Shown: one piece after another, positions 9,289-15,845 of the stretch
How the letters are laid out: every line of letters starts with the position of its first letter
How positions within the stretch are numbered: the stretch's first letter is position 1
Source of the DNA: Paenibacillus etheri
GTDB lineage: Bacteria > Bacillota > Bacilli > Paenibacillales > Paenibacillaceae
Length of the DNA stretch: 64,000 bases
Assembly (NCBI RefSeq): GCF_001012825.1
Contig: NZ_LCZJ02000019.1
Coordinates: 622,975 to 686,974, forward strand
Reading direction: 5' to 3'
Made by a program: the position numbers and the translations under genes
The notes under the pieces: model-generated
Told to the model about the DNA's origin: nothing
The model's input: the letters and a program-made list of their open reading frames with translations, nothing else
Databases searched by the model: none

Positions 9289-10170
9289 CTATTCCATGAA
9301 TTGTCGATGCCTCCGCTCAAATGCAAACAATCCCAACACGATCAATAAAATACAAATAAACATCAAGGTCGCCGCGGCAGTCAGCTTCTGAACATCGAGC
9401 GACATGAACATATTATTCATAAAATGCTGTAGCATGTAAATACTGTCGTGCGGATAATCACCTGCGATCAAATACGTTTCTCGAAACACTTTGAATGAAT
9501 TAATGATCGACATGATGACCACAAAAAACATCGAAGAGGTTAGATAGACAAGCGTAATACTGCGAAACTGCCGTAATCGTCCAGCACCTTCAATTTGAGC
9601 TGTTTCATAATAATCCTTTGGAATTTGCTGCAATCCCGCCAAGAATAAAATCACGTTATAACCGATGTTCTTCCATAAATAAACAACAATGATTACATTT
9701 CTAGCTGCATCCGTCTTCATCCAATCCACACGATCGATACCGAAGTTGTTCAGCCAGGCGTTAAGCGAGCCATTCCAATCGAAGAGCATCTGCCAGATCA
9801 AAATGATAGAAGCGACAGGTACGACAAGCGGCAATACGTATCCAGTCCTCAGCCAATTCCGAAAATATGTATTTTTATTCAATAACATCGCTAATCCTAA
9901 CGAGAGTACAAGCATAAGTGGAACACTTATCGCGCTAAAATAAAATGTATTGGATGCTGCTTTACGGAAGGAACCGCTCTCTAACAGCTCCCGGTAATTA
10001 TCAAACCCTACAAAATGGCCATCTATCGTGCTGTCCATAAAAGAATAGAATACTCCCATAACAAACGGTATAAGGTAAAACATCGCGAATCCGATACCGC
10101 TTGGTGCCAGGAACATCATTGCCGCTGAGCCATCCTTTCGAAGCCATTTCCTGATCGTTGGATTTATCAT
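9289..10170 (-). CDS. Sugar ABC transporter permease, MalF type
   Basis: First gene of the five-gene operon. About 293 residues with six predicted membrane segments and the EAA loop YETAQIEGAGRLRQFRSITLVYL. It should pair with the MalG-type permease encoded downstream to form the translocation pore for the solute bound by the lipoprotein at 5837-7177. The start at ATG 10170 follows AAGGAGGT by about ten bases; an ATG at 10197 lacks a site. The 176-bp gap upstream carries the anti-sigma terminator and a candidate promoter (TTGAAA, 16 bp, TATATA on the minus strand near 10230-10260). Confidence 0.85.
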   Translation of the reverse strand: MINPTIRKWLRKDGSAAMMFLAPSGIGFAMFYLIPFVMGVFYSFMDSTIDGHFVGFDNYRELLESGSFRKAASNTFYFSAISVPLMLVLSLGLAMLLNKNTYFRNWLRTGYVLPLVVPVASIILIWQMLFDWNGSLNAWLNNFGIDRVDWMKTDAARNVIIVVYLWKNIGYNVILFLAGLQQIPKDYYETAQIEGAGRLRQFRSITLVYLTSSMFFVVIMSIINSFKVFRETYLIAGDYPHDSIYMLQHFMNNMFMSLDVQKLTAAATLMFICILLIVLGLFAFERRHRQFME

Positions 10171-10279
10171 CCTTACAGTAACCTCCTTCATGTACATAGA
10201 ATAAGAAAAACTATTTAAAAAGAAGTGCGGTATATATTAAGTATTTCTTAAATTTCAAAAAATGAAGTCGTGAGATCAC

Positions 10280-10310
10280 AAAAAGCCGTTGATAGGAATA
10301 TCAACGGCTA
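10280..10310 (-). terminator. Terminator of the ECF sigma/anti-sigma operon
   Basis: AGCCGTTGA and TCAACGGCT form a perfect 9-bp stem with an eight-base loop, followed on the minus strand by TTTTTG. It isolates the sigma operon from the ABC operon downstream. Confidence 0.85.
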
Positions 10311-10346
10311 ATAAATTTAAACTTTTATTGAATGATTCATTGATTC

Positions 10347-11822
10347 CTAATTCTTCGAGTACAACTCTACGGCCTGCGTATCCGAAATAGGATTTATATA
10401 TTTCTCTAGCGTTATAGTCAATGGCTGAGGATAGTTCTTCGCTTCTGCTCCAAAGGTATAACGCATTTCGTCCACGGCTGTTCCATCCTTTGATGTCATA
10501 TACCCGCCGAAGTTTCCTGCCGAGGTTGTTTTAATTGCTCTTTTATACACTTTACCTTTCGCATCGGTAAAAGTCTCAGCAAGTCTAGTGGAGTATTTCA
10601 AATATTGAGCATTGGCAATGGTATGCCGCAACAGGATTTCTCCCTCATCTGCATAATCCGCTGGTGTAGGCGCGACGAGTTCAATATCACTTCCCGGCGC
10701 TTCAATAATTTGCTGTTTATTAAGATCAACGACAATTTTCATCTGATCCTTCTCGACAGCCGAAATTCCGAATGTTTTCAACGAGACCGTATCTGGCTGG
10801 ATACCCTTACTATTCTTGAACACTAACGTGAACTTGGAGTTGTCCGAGTAGACTTCGGAATTGTCAGAATTTATAATATCGGGGTAATATAACTTTTCAG
10901 TTGTGTCCCCTTTTTTACTAATCAGTACTGGGTTGATCAATTGAAAAATCCGTTTATCATTGTTTTGATCATACTCCAGATCTACATAGGTGCTAAGCGG
11001 AGTATATTGGACCCCAGTTACTTTAATCTTTTGTCCGTCTACGGTCAGCGTTCCGTCTGTATCCAGTATACGTTCCTTTGCTTTGAGCATATCAGGATCA
11101 AGCTCGAAAGCAACATCTAGGCTAGTCCGATACTTATTGCTACTGGATAGGAGAGCCTTATCTGAAGTTTCGGTAAGAATAATATTATAGTTTACTTTCT
11201 TTGGATATTTAACTGTTGGTGAAAGATTATTGGAGTATATAAAATCCATAGACTGCCCGGGTTGAATTCGGCTCTCGCTAGCGAGCATACTTAGTGATGC
11301 GCCTTTGTGGAGAGACGAATCCTTTATCCCTTCATATTGAAGAGCAAAATCCGCATGTATAACTACTTCGTCCGTATTATTCTGAACAGTATATAGGATA
11401 TACACTTTTCGTCCATCCGTAACTGCCCCAGTCACATCTACACGGTAACCCTTATTTTCAGCGCTCTGTCCAACTGGCACAACGAGATTCTGCTCAAGTG
11501 CACTGGCAAGTGCAGGCTCCAACCTTGAGAACGAGCGATAAGCTTTGAAATTGTCCGTATTTTTAATGCTGGCCGATTGAACTGAAGGTTGTGCCACTCC
11601 CTTATTCGGTAATCCGATTGTTGAATATGTAACCAGTACCGCAACCGCTGCAGCTGCAACCACACCCATCCCTGTAGTATAGATACGTCGCTTTTCTCGC
11701 TTCTTCCCCTCCACAATCCCCTTTTTCATAGCGTTGTAGATTTTCATCTCCTGTATTGTTTCGACATTCTGTTGCACATCATCGACGTTCTTACGTAGAA
11801 TACGGTCTTCTTTTTCTGTCAT
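10347..11822 (-). CDS. Membrane anti-sigma factor-like protein, DUF4179 type
   Basis: About 491 residues. A cytosolic N-terminus of roughly 50 residues, rich in charged residues, is followed by one membrane helix (GVVAAAAVAVLVTYS, about 53-70) and a large extracellular part that matches DUF4179 and a following immunoglobulin-like DUF5643-type region. Such proteins are encoded after ECF sigma factors and are thought to hold them at the membrane. It lies 20 bases after the sigma gene (11843-12337), in the same operon. Start ATG 11822 has GGAGGTG six bases upstream; the TTG at 11837 would lie inside that site. The signal sensed is unknown. Confidence 0.75.
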   Translation of the reverse strand: MTEKEDRILRKNVDDVQQNVETIQEMKIYNAMKKGIVEGKKREKRRIYTTGMGVVAAAAVAVLVTYSTIGLPNKGVAQPSVQSASIKNTDNFKAYRSFSRLEPALASALEQNLVVPVGQSAENKGYRVDVTGAVTDGRKVYILYTVQNNTDEVVIHADFALQYEGIKDSSLHKGASLSMLASESRIQPGQSMDFIYSNNLSPTVKYPKKVNYNIILTETSDKALLSSSNKYRTSLDVAFELDPDMLKAKERILDTDGTLTVDGQKIKVTGVQYTPLSTYVDLEYDQNNDKRIFQLINPVLISKKGDTTEKLYYPDIINSDNSEVYSDNSKFTLVFKNSKGIQPDTVSLKTFGISAVEKDQMKIVVDLNKQQIIEAPGSDIELVAPTPADYADEGEILLRHTIANAQYLKYSTRLAETFTDAKGKVYKRAIKTTSAGNFGGYMTSKDGTAVDEMRYTFGAEAKNYPQPLTITLEKYINPISDTQAVELYSKN

Positions 11823-11842
11823 TCCGTTCACCTCCAATATTG

Positions 11843-12337
11843 CTATAGATAGCTCCGAAGCTGTTTGAGTCCCTCACGCAGCCAAGTCTTAATGGTACCT
11901 TCTGGTCTTTTTAGCACTTTAGCAATTTCGATAGTGGTCATGTCATGGTAGTATTTAAGCGTTACGACATGCCGGTATTTAGGTTTTATCCGATTCATCG
12001 CACGTTCCAGGTCAATTCGGTCATTACTCTTCATTTCCTGTGCCGCTTCCTCCACCATCTTTTCCGCTACAACCACACGTTTTTTGCGCCGTAGCTCATC
12101 CATGCAGCAGTTGATCGTTATTCGGATCAGCCAAGGTGTGAAGGACTGTTCGTCCTTTAATTTTTTGCGTTTCATCCATGCCCTGCATGACGCTTCTTGG
12201 ATTACTTCCAGCGTATCTGCCTCTGTTCGAAGATAACTGTAGGCTATAGCGTACATTTTTCGATGCTCCACATACAAACGACTAAAAAAAGCTTCTTCAT
12301 CCATTTGCGCAAAATCTACCATTCTGATTTCATCCAT
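11843..12337 (-). CDS. ECF RNA polymerase sigma factor
   Basis: About 164 residues with the sigma-70 region 2 (RLYVEHRKMYAIAYSYLRTEADTLEVIQEA, DNA melting and -10 recognition) and region 4 helix-turn-helix (MTTIEIAKVLKRPEGTIKTWLREGLKQLR). Regions 1.1 and 3 are absent, as in ECF factors. It is followed by its likely anti-sigma factor. I favour ATG 12337, which has AAGGTGG eight bases upstream; GTG 12349 is a possible alternative. A candidate ECF-type promoter with the -10-like CGTCTTAC lies upstream (12412-12437), so it may be autoregulated or controlled by SigV encoded at 34475. Confidence 0.85.
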   Translation of the reverse strand: MDEIRMVDFAQMDEEAFFSRLYVEHRKMYAIAYSYLRTEADTLEVIQEASCRAWMKRKKLKDEQSFTPWLIRITINCCMDELRRKKRVVVAEKMVEEAAQEMKSNDRIDLERAMNRIKPKYRHVVTLKYYHDMTTIEIAKVLKRPEGTIKTWLREGLKQLRSYL

Positions 12338-12411
12338 TGTGTTTTCCACCTTCCACCACCCCCTCTTTCATATATTAGGAAGATGCATCGACCTCATGTA
12401 CATATAAGTAA

Positions 12412-12437
12412 GACGGAGATGAACGTAAAAACGATTG
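12412..12437 (-). promoter_or_regulatory. Candidate ECF-type promoter before the sigma/anti-sigma operon
   Basis: On the minus strand AATCGTTTTT is followed, 17 bp after ATC, by CGTCTTAC. The -10-like CGTCTTAC is identical to that in front of sigV and oatA, but the -35 part differs (ATC instead of AAC). Confidence 0.4.
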
Positions 12438-12520
12438 ATTTTTTTCAAATTCATTCATATGTAGTAAAATAGTAACGTTAAGTACAACCATTAGAGCATT
12501 TTGTGAAAAGAGGTGGATCG

Positions 12521-13276
12521 GTGCTAAAAGCTGACAGACAGGCGTATATCCTAAAAAAAGTAGAAACCGAAGGCCGCGTTGTTGTCCAAGAATTAACACA
12601 GGAATTAAATGTGACAGAAGATACCATACGAAAAGACTTACAAAGCCTGTCGAAGCTGGGACTTCTCAAACGAATTCATGGCGGAGCCCATAGTCTTATT
12701 AGTGACATGAAAGATTTCAACTCACGTGTAGAATTTAATAGCCAGACCAAAGCTGACTTAGCTAAACGAGCTTGCACGCTTATTGAGAATTCAAAGGTTA
12801 TCTTTATTGATGGCGGGTCCACAAATTTAAAAGTAGCTGAGAACATCCCTGAGCATTTTGATGGAAGAATTATTACCAATTCCCCCTCCATTGCGTTATC
12901 GCTATGCCGGTTGTCCAAAGCTAGTATAACCTTGTTAGGTGGTGACCTGGATAAAAAGAACCAAGTGTTATTCGGAGCCGCAACGCTTAGAGCGATACAG
13001 CAAATCCATTTGGATCAAACCTTTCTTGGCGTATCCACACTGGATTCAAAGGCAGGTATAACCGTCCCTTCTTATGAAGAATCTATTATTAAGAATCAGC
13101 TCTTTGAACAATCTTCCATGGTTATCGCCATAGCTACGAAAGAAAAGCTGGAGAAAATATCAACCTTTTTTGTAGCAAACGTATCCGCATTAGACTATTT
13201 AATCACTGAAGGTACAGTAGACAATAAAATTGTTGATACATATAACAAACTCGGCGTTAACGTGGTTACGGTATAG
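12521..13276 (+). CDS. DeoR-family transcriptional repressor
   Basis: A 251-residue regulator with an N-terminal DeoR helix-turn-helix (VQELTQELNVTEDTIRKDLQSLSKLGLLKRIHGGA) and a C-terminal DeoRC sensor domain of the sugar-phosphate isomerase fold (DGGSTNLKVAENIP, then LLGGDLDKKNQ). The family usually represses sugar-use genes and is released by phosphorylated sugars. The start is GTG 12521, with AGAGG seven bases upstream; GTG 12503 lacks a site. The gene converges on the oxidoreductase/isomerase operon 13327-15700, which is its most plausible target although not transcribed with it. Confidence 0.85.
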   Translation: MLKADRQAYILKKVETEGRVVVQELTQELNVTEDTIRKDLQSLSKLGLLKRIHGGAHSLISDMKDFNSRVEFNSQTKADLAKRACTLIENSKVIFIDGGSTNLKVAENIPEHFDGRIITNSPSIALSLCRLSKASITLLGGDLDKKNQVLFGAATLRAIQQIHLDQTFLGVSTLDSKAGITVPSYEESIIKNQLFEQSSMVIAIATKEKLEKISTFFVANVSALDYLITEGTVDNKIVDTYNKLGVNVVTV

Positions 13277-13295
13277 TTCATTTCTTATTATGTAC

Positions 13296-13336
13296 AAAAA
13301 AAGATGAACACCATTGAAGATTGTGCTCATCTTTCG
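13296..13336. terminator. Bidirectional terminator between DeoR and the hydrolase remnant
   Basis: AAAGATGAACAC pairs with GTGCTCATCTTT with one mismatch around an 11-base loop, with A-run before and T-rich sequence after, so it can serve both converging genes. Its right edge overlaps the last codons of the hydrolase remnant. Confidence 0.65.
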
Positions 13337-13780
13337 TTAAGAAAGTTCTTGATCGCGTCGTACGAATCATGATTAGGACAATCCATTGGCAGCTTTACAA
13401 ATTTCATCGAGGTTTCTTTTACATAAGGATATTCAAACTGTCCTAATAGGGATTCACCCGCATAAGTAGATAATGAATTTATGGATTTATAGACCTCTGA
13501 ATTTTCGTATCTATTTTGGGCAGTCAGAGGATCTGTATCTTGCAGTACCTCATACTTCGGCGAATTGTTTAAAAGAAAAATCATCCGCATGGCCGAACGC
13601 CACAGTCTTTCCATGACCTCGAAAATCTAGAGAAATCCTTCGGATGTGATTTGATTCCTTCATTAAACCGAAAGTTTGATTGACGTCTCCGCCTAGACCA
13701 TATAGAAATATAAAAGGCTCTCCATCCCCTCCGTCATCTTCATAATAAAATCGAATGTGATCGTAAGTAAAGTAAGGCAT
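13327..13780 (-). pseudogene. Decayed alpha/beta hydrolase, internally deleted and frameshifted
   Basis: The first frame (ATG 13780, AAGGGGG seven bases upstream) encodes the N-terminal strands of an alpha/beta hydrolase: DGEPFIFLYGLGG and ISLDFRGHGKT, the oxyanion-hole and strand-4 region. It stops in frame near 13551, right after KQFAEV. The sequence continues in another frame as YEVLQDTDPLTAQNRYENS and SLLGQFEYP, the cap region of the same family, and then jumps to what looks like the extreme C-terminus (DAIKNFLNER). The nucleophile elbow GxSxG and the Asp/His catalytic region are both missing. Total coding length is about 150 codons against a usual 260-280. It follows the Gfo/Idh gene by 13 bases and was probably the last gene of that operon. 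Confidence 0.75.
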
Positions 13781-13793
13781 TGGATTTCCCCCT

Positions 13794-14873
13794 TTACAAA
13801 GGACCAGAAACGTCACTCAGATAAATTGTATTTCCGGTCTTAACCGATTCTTCCACAGCGAGCATTGCTCTCATCGTAGCAATTCCATCCTCAATTGTTG
13901 CACCTACACCTGGCTTATTAAGCAGAATAGAATCTGTGAAACCTTCAATCTGCAATCTATAAAAATGACCATCGGCTCCAAGTGGTCTGTGGTAGCTGTT
14001 ATCACTAGCTTTGAAGATTTCAACATCGCTTGATTTTAAAGTCCAAGGGTTGTAAGTCTTCCCTACCACAGATCCGAATTCACCATAAATTTGGAACCCT
14101 TCATGCCAATCCATCCGAACCGCAATGGTCAAATCCAATTGGGCTACAAAGCCGCTTTCAAACTCCGCAGTAATAAACCAGCAATAGGCACCGAACTTTT
14201 GTGTATTCCATGCTTTCACACTTACAATATTCCCACCAAGATATCTTGCGGTATCGAACAAATGGCTTCCATGACCTAAAATATAATAACGTTCCTTGTT
14301 CGCTTTTGGATCTCCAATAGGTCTTTTCACATTTTTACCGGATATAATCACTGGCTGAACATTCTCGGTGACGGTATATCGATAAGTGGAATCACAATAC
14401 CAAGCTTTCAAGCCAATTATCTCACCCATTTCATGATCCACAAACTCTTTAGCTGCTGCTATACCGGGGTCAAATCTCTTCATATTTCCCACTTGCACTT
14501 TGAGATCGGTACGATCTACAAGCTCTTTTAATTCTTCCACTTCTTCGATAGTTACGCCTAGAGGCTTTTCTACCAATACATGTTTACCTGCCCGCACGGC
14601 TTGTTTAGCAGCCTCCACATGAAATTGATCCGCAATTCCGATAACAATAGCATCTACGCTCGGGTCCGACAGCATTTGATCATAATCCGTATATACCTTG
14701 TCGGGTTCATAGATAGCATTCATTCTTTGGAGTAAGTATTCGTCCACATCGCATATTGCGTAAAGATGAGCATTACGTGAACGCCTTATAGCGTCAAAAT
14801 GCGCCGCTTGTGAAATCTGACCGCAGCCTAACACACCAATGTTCAACAATTTGTTTTCCTTTTTCAAATTCAT
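13794..14873 (-). CDS. Gfo/Idh/MocA-family NAD(P)-dependent oxidoreductase
   Basis: A 359-residue protein with the N-terminal Rossmann motif GVLGCGQIS (about residues 13-21) and the EKPLG motif (about 102-106) whose lysine is catalytic in this family, followed by the C-terminal alpha/beta domain with the HLFDTARYLGG and GFVAQLD elements. Family members oxidise or epimerise sugars, inositols or related polyols; the substrate is not evident. It lies between a TIM-barrel isomerase (upstream) and a dead hydrolase (downstream) in one operon. The GGAGG site is only two bases before ATG 14873; TTG 14867, with eight bases, may be the true start. Confidence 0.88.
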   Translation of the reverse strand: MNLKKENKLLNIGVLGCGQISQAAHFDAIRRSRNAHLYAICDVDEYLLQRMNAIYEPDKVYTDYDQMLSDPSVDAIVIGIADQFHVEAAKQAVRAGKHVLVEKPLGVTIEEVEELKELVDRTDLKVQVGNMKRFDPGIAAAKEFVDHEMGEIIGLKAWYCDSTYRYTVTENVQPVIISGKNVKRPIGDPKANKERYYILGHGSHLFDTARYLGGNIVSVKAWNTQKFGAYCWFITAEFESGFVAQLDLTIAVRMDWHEGFQIYGEFGSVVGKTYNPWTLKSSDVEIFKASDNSYHRPLGADGHFYRLQIEGFTDSILLNKPGVGATIEDGIATMRAMLAVEESVKTGNTIYLSDVSGPL

Positions 14874-14884
14874 GTCCTCCTATT

Positions 14885-15700
14885 CTAGTTAAGGTAATTC
14901 AAAGCATGAGCTACATCCTCCTCAGCTAACCCATGCATAATAACGGGACCATCATAAACCTTACTTAATTCATTCAGATATTCCTTTATGGGTAAGTTTC
15001 CTTTACCCACTGGTGCAAAAGTGATCTTCTGTTCGGTTACAAATGCATCCTTGCAATGCGCAATGGCAATGTGCTCCTTCAGCGCAGCTAGCGTTTTTGA
15101 AATCTTACCTAAAAGATCCTTATGATCCTGTGGGGTTACTAGATTTGCTGCATCATACAAAACCTTAAGATAGGGTGTGTCCAGATCTTGTAATAGTTTC
15201 AAAGCATCTTCTGCCGTACTCACCACATTGGCTTGTTCAGGTTCAAATACTAGCGTTACTTGGTTGTCTTTTGCAATATTCAGCATCCACGCAAGACTTT
15301 CAAGCAATAGTGACCATGCCCTCACTGTATGATTGTCAGGATGAGAACTCCAGAAATCTTCTTGGTTCAAACTCCCCGTAGAAATCGAAACATACGGAAC
15401 AGCTAATGCAGCTACAGCCTCAACTACATTTTTAAAACACTGCTGATTCTCAACTTTCTTCTCCTCATTTAGCTCTAGCGTATTAAACGTTCCTGAAATC
15501 ACAGCAATGCTAACTCCACTGTTTATTATTGCTTCTTTGATTTGAAGGATAATCTCCTGATTAATTTCTTTAGGTAAGCTCGCCAATCCCACGTTAGCAA
15601 AATTAAATTGAACGGTACTCATACCTTGGGCATTGATTTTGTGTAAGGCAATCTCCAGTTCATAGTTCGAGTATACTTTAGAGAAAATTCCTAGCTTCAC
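14885..15700 (-). CDS. Sugar phosphate isomerase/epimerase-like TIM barrel protein
   Basis: About 271 residues of the AP-endonuclease-2/xylose-isomerase-like TIM barrel superfamily. Visible metal-ligand elements include VFEPEQ on strand 5, LKVLYDAANL on strand 6, IAHCKDAF on strand 7 and the final barrel helix. Such proteins isomerise or epimerise sugars or act on inositol-type compounds and commonly sit beside Gfo/Idh oxidoreductases, as here (gap of 11 bases). The start is GTG 15700, with AGGGAGG seven bases upstream; GTG 15709 would fall inside the site. A promoter with a consensus-like TATAAT at 15751-15756 (minus strand) lies upstream. Confidence 0.85.
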   Translation of the reverse strand: MKLGIFSKVYSNYELEIALHKINAQGMSTVQFNFANVGLASLPKEINQEIILQIKEAIINSGVSIAVISGTFNTLELNEEKKVENQQCFKNVVEAVAALAVPYVSISTGSLNQEDFWSSHPDNHTVRAWSLLLESLAWMLNIAKDNQVTLVFEPEQANVVSTAEDALKLLQDLDTPYLKVLYDAANLVTPQDHKDLLGKISKTLAALKEHIAIAHCKDAFVTEQKITFAPVGKGNLPIKEYLNELSKVYDGPVIMHGLAEEDVAHALNYLN

Positions 15701-15806
15701 AAGTAACACCTCCCTTATCTATTTTCAACTTCATCATACACGTGATTTCGATTATAAACAATTATATTCAATTACAATAAGAAGTAATAATCAATAAAAA
15801 ACATAT

Positions 15807-15836
15807 AAAAAAGTGCTGGCATTAACGCCAACACTT
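15807..15836 (-). terminator. Terminator of the polyprenyl synthase fusion gene
   Basis: AAGTGTTGGC and GCCAGCACTT around GTTAAT on the minus strand, followed by six Ts. The stem is the same as that at 3231-3262; only the loop differs. Confidence 0.85.
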
Positions 15837-15845
15837 TATAATCAA

